Made by a program: the position numbers and the translations under genes. Of a DNA stretch of 64,000 bases, positions 1 through 21,614 are shown piece after piece. Under the pieces are notes generated by a model, which saw only the letters and a program-made list of their open reading frames with translations, was not told the DNA's origin and searched no databases. Within the stretch, counting starts at the first letter, position 1. Every line of letters starts with the position of its first letter. Origin of the DNA: Cacajao melanocephalus (Eukaryota > Chordata > Mammalia > Primates > Pitheciidae); assembly GCA_963573385.1 (NCBI GenBank), contig CAUYLG010038532.1:81079-145078 (forward strand). Reading direction: 5' to 3'.

Positions 1-772
1 ATTTATTCTAATTAAATACTCTAATGGTCCTTACTTTTTAATTATATAGTGTTCCAAATATAGAACCAAAACAATTTAATGCTGATGATCTCTTCTGCTT
101 ATCACATATACTTCCAGTAAAATCTATCAAAACAGAAGATTACTCTTTGGGCTGTCTCCAGTAATGCAGGTTTGAAACCAGAAGTTCATTTTCACCCTGT
201 ATCAAAACTTTCAAACTCTATGAAACATTAAAACAGAAACTAACCACATGTTAGGGCACTCATAACTCATACTGCTGTGATTAGAATAATATAAAAAGGC
301 ACAACAGTAAGCTAAAGAGAAAATACCAGCTTCCCATATGCTTTTTGTTTGTTTTTGGCTTTCCTCTTATTTTATTTCACTAAGTTTACAAATTTTCAAA
401 GCATTCTTATACTCTGAATGACAGCAACAGTATTTTGGCACATTAACATTGTGATACAATGTATGGCATGTTTAAAAAATTAATTTAAAAATTTCATCTT
501 TTAATCAACACTTTTTAATGTAGTATATATATATCTTACAGTTATTTAAGTCAAATACATAAAGGTTTGTAACTGATTTACAGATGAAGCAATCACAGAT
601 TGCAGTAATATGTGTGTGTATATGTGTATATTTACCCATATATACACACACATCAATCAAGGGAAAAACTGCATCCTGGCAATGTTACAGTCTGAAGTTT
701 TGTTGGTATATCTACCATTTCACATCCTTTTCATCTTGTTTTTCTGTACAAAAGATATTTTTTTTGCCTTCT
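1..772 (-). other. INSIG2: INSIG2 3' UTR, left end of window
   Basis: This follows directly on the TGA stop. It is AT-rich and has no gene-like frame on either strand. AATAAA poly(A) signals on the minus strand lie at 7-2 and 376-371, and several ATTTA-type motifs are present. Which signal is used cannot be decided, and the transcript may continue beyond the window edge. Confidence 0.85.
610..653 (-). repeat. Perfect inverted repeat in INSIG2 3' UTR with Pumilio-like motif
   Basis: The arms at 610-623 and 640-653 are exact 14-bp reverse complements made of TG/TA and CA/TA steps. The loop is 16 nt, and two or three extra pairs can form inside it. On the transcript strand 646-639 reads TGTATATA, the Pumilio recognition pattern UGUANAUA, and most of it lies within one arm. 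Confidence 0.7.
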
Positions 773-12081
<11,309 letters not shown>

Positions 12082-12086
12082 GGTTT

Positions 12087-12089
12087 CAT
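12087..12089 (-). promoter_or_regulatory. Overlapping upstream AUG 8 nt before the INSIG2 start
   Basis: An ATG at 12089-12087 lies out of frame with the main ATG, in a weak context (C at -3, A at +4). Its frame runs 28 codons across the start of the CDS before a TGA. Leaky scanning past it is expected. Confidence 0.55.
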
Positions 12090-12106
12090 AGGTTCAGTAA
12101 GCCGTT

Positions 12107-12123
12107 AAAAAAAAAAAAAAAAA
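12107..12123 (-). repeat. U17 homopolymer in INSIG2 5' UTR
   Basis: An uninterrupted run of 17 A on the plus strand is a 17-U tract in the mRNA, starting 25 nt before the start codon. Such runs change length easily and bind pyrimidine-tract proteins. Confidence 0.9.
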
Positions 12124-12177
12124 GGAAAGGCTTCCCAGCTGAAAAGCTCAACTGTCTGTGAATCAAAGACTGACGTT

Positions 12178-12195
12178 TCAATAGTACCACCACAT
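12178..12195 (-). promoter_or_regulatory. uORF 2 in INSIG2 5' UTR (5 codons)
   Basis: An upstream ATG at 12195-12193 with A at -3 opens a five-codon frame (Met-Trp-Trp-Tyr-Tyr) closed by TGA at 12180-12178. It ends 96 nt before the main start codon. Confidence 0.6.
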
Positions 12196-13079
12196 CTTGT
12201 CCTAAAGTAGGACCTACCAGAAATCCTGCAAGAGATAAGAAAAAAGAAATTAATGTGTATCTAATACATGATTATTATGATTTTACTGATTTCAATGCTA
12301 GTTAATTTAAATGGACAAATAAGAAAATGACAAGCTTGTATACTAATTTCTTCAAATTATTAACAGTTATTTATTGAATAAGAAAAAGGTTTTAAAGTAT
12401 TTTTATATGCAAGATGTAACAAAAAGTAAAGTACTACCCTTACATTTACTAGGACAGAAAAAGTAACCTAAGAGACCTAAAGGTTAGAATCTCTGAGAAA
12501 AGCAGAACAGGTAATCTGACACCTCCACTAGAATCTGGAGGGTCAAAATTCTGCTCTCTATTTTTTCTCCCTAAATCTCTAAGCCTAACAGTTACAATAG
12601 TGTATTTTATATTTTACAGATAAGCACATTCTGACTGAAGACGCCATATTTTTCGCAATAAAATGTGACTTGTTTATGAGGACAACTTTCACAGAAATGC
12701 AAAATAACCTGTTGCAATGTTTATTGCTTATATATTTGGATATCTGCACAAAAACATTCTATAAAACCAGATTACCATGCACAAACCCACGTATACACCA
12801 ACCACAGAAACCAGACCTGACTCGCTCTCCCCAGGGGCACAGCTGTCCCCCACCCCTGCCTCAACAGTCTGCCCTTGTTGCAATCACAGAAGGGACTGTA
12901 AGAAAGCTGGAGGACAAAGCAAAAGAAAGGAAGTGAAGAAAATGAAGAACAATCTAATTGCTAGATTCTAAGGAGTTTTATCCACTTTGCCCCTGACTCC
13001 TAAAACCCAAAACTTTGCTACCACAGTCTATGTATTTGTTCATTCCTCTAACCAAAGTGATCTTTCCTTTTATGGCTTT

Positions 13080-13290
13080 CTATGTTCTGTTTTAAGCACC
13101 TGGTATATGGTAATTCATTTAACCCTCACAATAACCTTCAGAGGTAGGTGCAATTATTATGCCCATTTTATAGGTGAGGCAAAAAAGCAAAGCAAGGTTA
13201 AGTCACTTGACCTAGTTCACACCTCCAGTAACAGGCAAACCTGGGATTCAAAACCACGCAGTCTGACTTCAAAGCCCTCTTATGCTGATG
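13080..13290 (-). repeat. MIR SINE, reversed
   Basis: It has the reversed MIR order: ggtatatggtaattcattta, aggtaggtgcaattattatg, cccattttataggtgaggc, ggttaagtcacttgacc, and acctgggattcaaaaccac. Confidence 0.75.
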
Positions 13291-13554
13291 TTCAGTCTCC
13301 CAAAGTATAACATATTCGATGCGTTTTCTATGAATACTAACAGTTTTTAAATGGGAAAAATACTACACAGGCTATTTTGTAATTTACTTTTATCCCATCC
13401 AACAATATATCTTGGGCACTTTCCTAAGTCAGTACAGAAATGATACTTCCTTCAATCTGAAAGCAGTTTATTTTTAAAAGTATAGCACTTATAATGACTA
13501 TAATTACAGGTACAGTTGCTTTATGGATTGTAAATGTTTTATGAAGGTCTTATT

Positions 13555-13588
13555 CACTATTATATTAATATCACTATTATATTAATAT
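13555..13588. repeat. Two tandem copies of a 17-bp AT-rich unit
   Basis: The unit cactattatattaatat occurs twice without a break, followed by a partial third start (cact). Confidence 0.8.
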
Positions 13589-14202
13589 CACTGTGTCTAT
13601 GCACCCAGAAAAGTTCCTGCTTAGCTCACAATGGGAGCGCCACATAAACATATTTGCTTAACTAAATTGGGTTAACTCTTTCTGAATCAAACTAGGGTAA
13701 ACCAGGCCTTCCTGAGAGCAAACCTAGCTCCTAATCATCACTTAAAATATATACATTTCCTCTAAGTTATCCAATCTCAAACAACCTTCAAATGAATTTT
13801 GGAACAAAACCCTCAGGTAAACTGCAGAGAATAGCGCTAAATTACAAGTAATTAGTATGAAAATGAGAATATTTGTAAGTACTAGTAACCTCCATAGCCT
13901 ATCAGTTCCATGTGATAAACACTTAGACAATGGGCCTTTTTACTGAGGCTGTGCCACATCAAAGCTCTGTGTCTAACATTCAAGAGGAAATTCTGTTCCC
14001 AAGCTAGTTCTCACTGATCTACTTAAGTCTATAATGTAATTGAACTCTATAGCTTAAAGAACTGAAGAACAGTATAGCTAATTCATGGGAAAACATACTC
14101 TAAATACCAACTGAAAATGCCCAGAAAACATCTCCACCTGACCTGGTCCCGCAGACCATTCCTTGCTGTGGAATCCAGGCATATGAGCACGCCATGCTTT
14201 CT

Positions 14203-14479
14203 GGTTGCTTTTATCAAGGTTCAGTAGCTACTAAACTCTCCATCATCATCATCATCTGGTTGCTCTTGGCAAGGTTCAGTAGCTACAGAATCTCCATCAT
14301 CATCATCATCTGGTTGCTTTTATCAGGGTTCAGTAGCTACAGAACTCTCCATCGTCATCATCATCTGGTTGCTTTTAGCAAGGTTCAATAGCTACAGAAT
14401 CTCCATCATTATCATCATCTGGTTGCTTTTACCAAGGTTCAGTAGCTACAGAATCTCCATCATCATCATCATCATCATT
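14203..14479. repeat. Minisatellite, five copies of a 54-55 bp unit with nested CAT repeats
   Basis: Copies start at 14203, 14258, 14312, 14367 and 14421, each opening with ggttgct. Each holds a caaggttcagtagctac core and closes with (cat)n. Copies differ by a few substitutions and a 1-bp indel, and the last has the longest CAT run. The array is in intron 1 of INSIG2 and abuts a MIR on its right. Confidence 0.93.
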
Positions 14480-14487
14480 ACTCTTTA

Positions 14488-14700
14488 TAGCGCACCCATT
14501 TATAGAGGGCCTAGTCCATGCCAGACATATAGTAACTCTACCCTTAAAAATCATCATAAAGCTAGGAATTATCATCCTCATTTTACAGATGAGGCTATCA
14601 AGTCAAAGAGATTCAGCAACTTGCTTATGGTTACAGGACATGCAGTATCAAAACTGAAATTTCATCTCAGGTCTAACTGACTCCAAAACCCATCCTCTTG
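14488..14700 (-). repeat. MIR SINE, reversed, next to the minisatellite
   Basis: Reversed MIR blocks are visible: ccatttatagagggcctag, attatcctcattttacagat, gaggctatcaagtcaaagag, cagcaacttgcttatgg, and a tctaactgactccaaaacc end. Confidence 0.75.
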
Positions 14701-15264
14701 CCTCTATACCTTGAATCCCATTCCATCTCAACTGCTCAGACTTCTATTTGGCACATATAAAGGTGTTTGGTTACTGAAAAGATGGTTAGATGTTGAAATA
14801 CCATCTCAACTACAATTCACTCTAAGGTACTAAGCCAATACAAGTAGGTGACTATACAAGTGCACAAAGACAATGAGAATAAATGCACAAACACCTTGAA
14901 ATTTTCTTTAAAAGTACTAGATGAAGGTGTAAAAAAACGTTTTAAAGTAAAAAGAAAAAATAGCAAACCAACACACTATATGAGAACAATAGTTGACTAT
15001 TTGTGTCCCAAAATCCCAAAAGACACAACACATTCCCCTCATCTGCTGCTAAGAGCTACTAGAAGATGGACATAGTTTCTGAGTAACCCAAAGTGAGACA
15101 GTATATCATTTGTTTCTGTTTTTGATTTTTTAAGGGAATTAATGGAAAGGGGTATTTTATGTTTAACAGTATTTTTAAAAAAGCAAAATAACTTCAGTTT
15201 AAAAAATCTATTTCAGTCATACTAGCCCCCATCTCACACTCACCAGCATTTGTCAAAGGGCACA

Positions 15265-15415
15265 GGCATTTTAGGCAGGACAATTATTTGCTGTGTGAAA
15301 CTGTTCTAAGCATTGTAAAACATTTAGCATCCCTGGCTCCCACCCACTAAATGCCCCCTCCTCTATTTATGATAACCAAAATTGTCCCCACAATGAGAGC
15401 CACTGATTGCTAGAG
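15265..15415 (-). repeat. MER20-like hAT fossil
   Basis: It shares the reversed MER20 order with the clearer copy at 44165: caggacaattatttgctgtg, cattgtaaaacatttagca, tccctggctcccacccacta, and ccaaaattgtccccaca. It is strongly diverged, so the family name is tentative. Confidence 0.45.
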
Positions 15416-18183
15416 ACTTCATTCTATTTCAAGACAGCTAGAGATTTTCTAAACTGTTTATGTTTTCTGCCACAGCTGTTTATTTAACCTTTCCTGGCAG
15501 TGCTTGTTTAGTTTCCTACTTCACCCCAAAAGTTTTCTTTAAAAATAACACACTTGTTTGATGTTTATTTGAATGAGATTCAAAAAGCTAATTTTGTAAC
15601 TACATCATAACACAATAGTATATAATTAATGGTGACAAAAAAATAAAAGCTTTAAGAAATAGAAGGGAATTGGGAGATCATCTATTCCAAGGGGTATGAG
15701 ACCCCCATGCAAAACAAAACAAAAAAGTTATGTATATGTGCATTTTTCTGGGACAGTTCCACAATTCATATCAGGTACTCAAAAAAGTCCGTGATCCAAA
15801 CAAAGTAAAGAACCAGTAATCTAACAGTTCTCTCACTTTACTATCAAGGCCAATGAGATACAAAGTGGTCAACTGGAATAGCAAGATCAAGACAGTACCA
15901 TCAGTTCTTATTACCACAAACATGTATAGTGAATGCCAAAAAACGACCAGACTCATCAAATGGATAGAGGCTTCCACAAAACCATATTACCCCCTACCAT
16001 GCAACAATGAAACATGGTACAAAACAATTTAAGTGCCACACAAGAAACCATTTTTAAAATCATGTTGGTAAACTACCATTAATACCAAAATAATGTTTTC
16101 AACAATTCACAAAGAAAAACTTTTCACCAGACTTGAAACTTTCTACCTTGAGCTCTGGCCTAAAATTTCTGGAAAGTACAATTCTGAACAAAAAGAAAAA
16201 CAGTTCAAATAATTTGCATAGGTCAATGATGAATCATCAATACTGGAAAAACATTATTCCAGGTGTATGGCTGCCTATTAATGATTAATAGTATTACTTT
16301 TAGGTTAAAAAAGAACATTTACAAGTGATTATGGGCTTTGTGAATAAAAATCGAAGTTCATGTTGGCCACTGAAACAACTTAGAAGCAACAAGCATTTGA
16401 AAACACACACACGAAATCTTCTAGTAACCTTAAAAACCTGTTGCATTGTAACAACTGCAACACCCCTAAAACCAAATGACCAGACCATTCCTTCCAATGA
16501 TTAACAGTCACAGAAGCACTTTTACTCCTTCAGATAATCCTGTCTCTTCAGGTGCTTAGGTCAGATATGGTACTAAATAATAAAGTTAAATTACTACCTC
16601 ACATCTTTTTCTTAATATACTCTGTCAATTAGAATAGCATTCTAGAAATAGAATAAGCAATAACATTAGAAAAAAAACAGACTTAATGAAACAGTTTAAT
16701 TCTCCCTAAATAAATGTTAAAAACTTCTAGGAAGAAAAATACATATTTGCCTTATAAATACTCCAACTCTTTCAACATTAAAACTCAGACACAGAAACCA
16801 GTAAGCTAGCTGCATTTACATCCCATTACAGCTTTTAAATATCACATTTCAGTGCCTAAAAAAGCTACTCCATCGTTTCGAGATAAGTTTCTGAGAACAA
16901 AGAAAACTCTTTAAATGACTGAACTGCATTAAATCCTTTCCTTTTCCGTGTGACCATCTGCAAAAGCAACAGTTGTCAGTTAAACAGAATCAATCTCTTT
17001 CCCAAATGTACATGAGTCACTGCTTGGTCACTGTATAGCAGATATGAACTGAGAACTATGACATAACACAATGACAAACCACAGTACTGAGCACAAAGTC
17101 CAGGGAAAGAAAGAAAGAGAGAAACAGGAAGAGCACACGGCTATTTTTTTTCTTCCTTTGGGGCCCCCATTAGTAGCATTCCCTTCATCCATTTTCATTC
17201 ATTGCTTCACTATCAGGACCAAACCCAAAAGTTAGAAAGAACCATCTAGCTACTGTTTGGCTGCTTTTATTTTTTCTGCACCAGGACTGGAGCCCGCATT
17301 CCCCTGCAGTCCTCAGCTCCACCGCAATACTGATACCAGTTTCACCGGCCCAGCTGCCAAGCCTAACCATTCCTTCTTAAAGCACTTCTTTATCCATCCT
17401 ACAAAACAGCAAGTTCTTCATGGTATATTTTCCTAGACTACCTAGCTAATATCATACTTTAACAACTTTTTCCAATGTTAACTGGACACAGGTCATATCA
17501 GTTAAGTGTTAGCACCATTGCCGGCGCCCACCCCCATAATCCACACTGCTTTCCTTCTCCATACTGCCAATTTCCACTGAGCGACCCTAAAACCCAGTAA
17601 CTATCATTAAATCTACCTCTAGGCCCTGGCAAGAATTCTTTGGCTTTACCCAAACACCTATTCCAAGGGTATCCAATTCCAGTCCAAAATGCCAGAGTCC
17701 TACTCCTCAACCCAAGGCCCTATCTTTTTAGTGGATTCTAAACTTACTACGACATCTACCTTCTTTGGATCCATCCCCCGCCCAAGCCTGAGTCGTATCT
17801 CCCAGGCTACAAGCCTCCCATTCCTGGCAGCTCTGTTTGACAGCTCGCTGACCTCCACCTCATCAGACCTCTGGGTCGCCCTTCCCGCCGTCCTCCAGCC
17901 TTCTTCCCGCTCAGACACTGATCCACTGTCCAAGGAGCCTCGACGCCTCCTATGACCCCTCCCCGACCCCGCAGTCCCCTACTGGACCTAGCGGACTCCT
18001 CTCAGGTAAGCGGAGCCCCTGGCCCTGCAGGCCCATCAATGGTCCTGGTTCCCCGCACCTGCCACCAGGGTTCCCAGGCTGCAAAAACACAAGTAGTTCT
18101 TCTTCCCGAGGGCCACCCTTCTCCTCAGGCCGCTTCCCTCAGCACCACGTCACCCGCGCTTAGCCGGGAGACCCCCAACTCAC

Positions 18184-18198
18184 CCCCGCCTCCGCCAT
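18184..18198 (-). promoter_or_regulatory. uORF 1 start, spanning the exon 1-2 junction
   Basis: An ATG at 18198-18196 in strong context (A at -3, G at +4) reads Met-Ala-Glu-Ala-Gly across 18184. After splicing it continues at 12225 as Asp-Phe-Trp and stops at TAG (12216-12214). It is used only if transcription starts to the right of 18198. Confidence 0.55.
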
Positions 18199-18201
18199 CT
18201 T
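18192..18201 (-). promoter_or_regulatory. YY1-type initiator-proximal element
   Basis: The minus strand reads AAGATGGCGG, the core YY1 motif. YY1 sites in TATA-less promoters commonly sit just inside the transcript. The same bases provide the uORF 1 start codon. Confidence 0.65.
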
Positions 18202-18320
18202 CTGGGACCAGCCCCCGTACCCCCCACCGCCTCTTCCTCCTCCACTCCCACAACTCCGCCCAAGCTCCACTGCGCTTGTGCAGCTAACGCGTCCACGCGC
18301 AAGCGATCGGGGCAGAGGAG

Positions 18321-18380
18321 CTTCCGGTTCCTGCCGGCACTAAGGGGTGGACCAGCGAGCCGGGGCAAAAGGGCTTCCGG
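18321..18380 (-). promoter_or_regulatory. Paired ETS-family motifs
   Basis: Two CCGGAAG sites 53 bp apart on the transcript strand lie directly upstream of exon 1, as in many GABP or ELK-driven housekeeping promoters. Confidence 0.6.
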
Positions 18381-18933
18381 TCTGCGGAAAACGGGCTGCT
18401 GGCCGTGGGCGTGGATAGTCGAGGTGACTGGAGGCTGTCGGATCAGCTGTTGTTTGCTGACCAGGCAGTCGTGGGTAATGATGGATTCCCAGACCCTGTG
18501 GGCGGAGTAAGGGAATCATGCAATGAGACACGCACACTCACCGGGAGGCGCGGCCGCCTGCGTGACCCTCATCTCGTATCCTAAAGGTGCGCGCTTCGGA
18601 GCAGGCAGCCGAGTACTTCCAGCAGAACACCGGGTATTATACTCTGCTCCTTTTCCTCCCCTAGTAAGTTATAACTTGTTTTGAGAGAAGAGCATAGTTG
18701 TCCCTCGTCTCCACGCTACAACACTTTTTGCGCTTTTCATTCAAAATCGTTTCTCGAGGACTACAAAGTAACGTGATTTGGGGGAGGGGCAGTTAGAAGT
18801 TTACACCAACAGAGAAAATTTTAAAACCTTAAATTTAACCGCTTATTTGTCAGAAGTATTATTTTTCATTTAAAACCATACTTTTAGAACATGAAACCCA
18901 ACCAAACAGATCTTTGGAATTGTGCAGCTGAAC

Positions 18934-18955
18934 TTTTTTTTTTTTTTTTTTTTTT
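18934..18955. repeat. Poly(T) tract, 22 nt
   Basis: This is an uninterrupted homopolymer about 300 bp outside the CpG island, with no Alu or L1 body attached. Confidence 0.9.
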
Positions 18956-20209
18956 AATGAAAGTGGTGCTATCATTGCAAAAGCAAGCCCTTATAAGTGC
19001 CGAAAGATATTCATCATGAGGAGTTGCTTCTTTACTCTGAATTTGTTTTTTTAAGCAACTCTTTTTTAAAAAGAGAGAAAAAAAAATCTCTTTTGAATGT
19101 ATTACGTTACTGGGCTATTCCATTTGGGGTAGGTTAACCCAAAACATGTTATGGATGTGGTAAGGCTACAATGGACTTGAATATTCTAGATGAGACCTGG
19201 GCCGAGAGTAAATGCATAATAGTTTTCCAAAGGACTGTCTCCTTTCATTTACTTTGAACTGATAAACGATAAGATGGATTTTTATTTTTCTGACCTTTTT
19301 ATCTACATTTATTTCTGAAAATTGAAAAAGAATTAATTTCCAACAAAATGTTTCTAGGCAAGTATTGTATGATGCTTCTCTAATGTTTACTATAGCTCTT
19401 AGTGTTTTCGCTAATGTTTTCTATCGCTCTCAAATTTCACTCCTGTAAGTTTTAACACTACCAGTAAGAAAGATCTGGGCCAATTATACAGAATGGACGA
19501 TAATTTTTAAAAGAAAAGAGAAGGCACTCAGAAAAAAGACAATAATTTCTCAGTGTCAGAACCCTGTGTCAGAACACCGTGAAATTATTTCCTTAAAGCA
19601 ATGCAAGTCCTGTATGTCCAGTTCATGCCTTCTCCAACCGAGCTTTTTTCAGACACTTAGAAATTGCCTTCAAGAAAATCCTTACGGATAATTTTAACCT
19701 AGAGGGGCATTTGTTTTAGCTTAAATATTTATTAATTGCAAGTAGTGACAGAACCTAAAAAGCAAAAGCCATGTAGCAACAGTTCCCAAGATCCCTGCAT
19801 CCAGTTATTCCTACCACAGTACAAGGCAGAATGTAAAACCCCCAGGAGAAATACAAAGGGCCATTGTCTTCTTTGACCGGATTTGAGGACAGTTTTCATG
19901 GAAGATGTGGTCTTTCAGTGGGCATTGAGGATAAATACGCAGGTACGGTAAGCCTGTGCATTCTAGTGGAAGCTCGGAGTTAGAAAAACATGAAACAGAC
20001 TGTAGAATCTGGCATGTGGAAAGAGGTATGGTGAGACATGTAAGTTCTAAACATCAAGCTCATGAATTTGGACTAAATTTTTGTTATGGTAACATTGAAA
20101 TCCTAAATTAATAGATGCCAGAATATAAATTGGTTAAGAACATCAAGAAATCATAGTAACTTTGAGTTATTTTGAAGTTGGTGTAATGCAGTCAGTGGAA
20201 TGCTGGTGA

Positions 20210-20400
20210 ATGATCCTTGAAACCTGGATTGTAGTTTGGCACTATGGCAGCATGTGTGTAATCACATCCAATAAATTCGGTTTTTTAGGCTTTGTTTTTT
20301 TCATCTGTAAAATGAGAGATTGGTCTGTAATTTCTGAGGTCTTGTTCATAGGTGAAAGTATCAACAGTTTTGTAATTCTTGACTTCAAAAAGGTTTTTTT
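20210..20400 (+). repeat. MIR-like SINE fragment
   Basis: The diagnostic tttcatctgtaaaatgagag segment follows a diverged left part (cctggattgtagtttggcac). The borders are approximate. Confidence 0.5.
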
Positions 20401-20809
20401 TTCCATTAGCTTTATATGTTGTTTGGTCTCTCAACAGAACAGATTAAAAAATAAGTTAGAAAACAAAAAGCCCTTTACTTAGCTAATACAAACACCCACA
20501 AAAGTTTTTTGACCTTGTTGGAGGGAGATATTGTGGGACTCACCTTAATTATTGCCTACAGGTTGATGACTAAGACATTCAGTAAGCCTCTAAGAACTTT
20601 GAACTTGGAAACATTACCCAAATTAAAAACACCCAAAATAATATTTTTTTTAATACTGCAATTTTCCTAGTCAGAAGCTAGAACCCCACACACTAGAGAC
20701 CATTCTACTTTTTTGGTTTTGATTTTTGTTACGGTGTTTTGAGGTGAGATATAGTTGAGGGACACAGAAAGTCAAGAAATTTTGCTTTTTGGAGATATCA
20801 GGATGGATT

Positions 20810-21150
20810 ATTTATTAATCCAGCTATCACCTGAGCACCTGGCAGGTTCCAGACACTTGGCACTGGACTTTAGGAGGAAATCAATACAGACAAGGCACCT
20901 TCCCTTGTGAAGCCATAGTCCTGTGGGGGAAACACAGTAAATGGTGGAATTAATATATAATTACAAACTGAGATAAGTGCCATGAAGTTAGAACATCTCC
21001 ATACTGTGATGGAGAATAAAGGGGAATACCTGGAGACCATGGGTTAGTTGAAGATTAAGAGGGATCGGCTAAGAGCAGGATAAAGAACAGGTGTGAGGGC
21101 ACAATAGCTGAAAAACTTGGTGCATTCTGGGGATTGAAAGAAAGGCAGAG
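20810..21150 (-). repeat. L2 LINE fragment, reversed
   Basis: It shows the reversed L2 3' region: a cacctgagcacctggcaggt block, aggaggaaatcaatacagac, a gataagtgccatgaag block and a later aggataaagaacaggtgtg segment. Confidence 0.6.
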
Positions 21151-21204
21151 CTGGGGTAGCAATTGAAAAGAAAATTATAAATTAAAGTTATATTTTAACA
21201 TCAT

Positions 21205-21610
21205 GATTGATGTTAATCACTTTCTGTGTGCCAGGCACTGTGCTAAGTTAAATCTCATTTTACATGCTCAAAACCCATTTGAAATAGATACCAAATAGCA
21301 GATGAGAAGTTAAGGCTAAAAGCAGTGATTCTTAACTTTGGCTGCATATTAGGATCATCCATAGATTTATTAAAAGTTCTAGTGCCTGAGCCCCACCCTC
21401 TCTTTATTCTGATTTAATTTTGCTGAAGAGGGGACCTGTGCTCTTTTAATAAATTCCTTGTATAATTCTAATGTGTAGCCAACGTTGAGAATCACCAGCG
21501 TAATGCTAATTTGTCCAAGGTCACTTTGTAACTAAGTGGCAGAGAAGGCAGAAATTGAAGCTAGATCTATTGGATTCTAAACTTGATGCTCTTAGCCACT
21601 CACTAGTGCC
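21205..21610 (-). repeat. MIR SINE, reversed, interrupted by a MER5A-type element
   Basis: The left part has tctgtgtgccaggcactgtg and agatgagaagttaaggc. The right part resumes with tttgtccaaggtcactttg, aactaagtggcagagaagg and gatgctcttagccact. The gap between them is filled by the element at about 21324-21500. Confidence 0.8.
21324..21500. mobile_element. MER5A-type hAT-Charlie element
   Basis: Its ends form an imperfect terminal inverted repeat: cagtgattcttaac on the left, gttgagaatcacc on the right. The internal order (gcatattaggatcatcc, cctgagccccaccc, ctaatgtgtagcc) is that of MER5A. It is non-autonomous, with no coding potential. Confidence 0.8.
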
Positions 21611-21614
21611 CTGT

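Larger units (their letters stand above)
12226..18183 (-). other. INSIG2: INSIG2 intron 1
   Basis: This 5958-nt intron has donor GTGAGT at 18183-18178 and acceptor CTCTTGCAG. It holds two reversed MIRs (about 13080-13290 and 14488-14700), a 54-55 bp minisatellite (14203-14479), a MER20-like hAT fossil (about 15265-15415) and otherwise unique AT-rich DNA. GC rises toward exon 1 from about 17.6 kb. Confidence 0.8.
18184..18300 (-). other. INSIG2: INSIG2 exon 1 (non-coding), right border approximate
   Basis: The donor is GGGG followed by GTGAGT, so the exon's last base is 18184. The transcription start cannot be read from sequence. I place it near 18200-18300 because the YY1-type element and GC box lie here. 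The exon joins exon 2 at 12225. INSIG2 is known to use alternative first exons, so another may exist elsewhere. Confidence 0.65.
18110..18640. promoter_or_regulatory. INSIG2: CpG-island promoter of INSIG2
   Basis: This is a dense run of CpG dinucleotides in a window otherwise poor in them (for example cacgtcacccgcgct and aacgcgtccacgcgcaagcg). There is no TATA box. The minus strand has CCGGAAG ETS-type motifs at 18327-18321 and 18380-18374, GC boxes at 18256-18261 and 18500-18505, and a YY1-type motif at 18192-18201. This suits the ubiquitous promoter of a housekeeping-type gene. Confidence 0.88.

Noticed and set aside
14194..14490. CRISPR-like regular repeats
   Set aside because: The units are directly tandem with no unique spacers and contain a CAT microsatellite, in a mammalian intron. 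It is a minisatellite.
18001..18011. Plus-strand donor-like CAG/GTAAGC inside intron 1
   Set aside because: It faces toward the INSIG2 promoter, and no plus-strand exon or promoter to its left is visible.
17689..18368. Overlapping frames of 60-111 codons on both strands near the promoter
   Set aside because: GC-rich CpG-island DNA has few stop codons. The frames are proline/serine or arginine rich, show no family features and conflict with exon 1.
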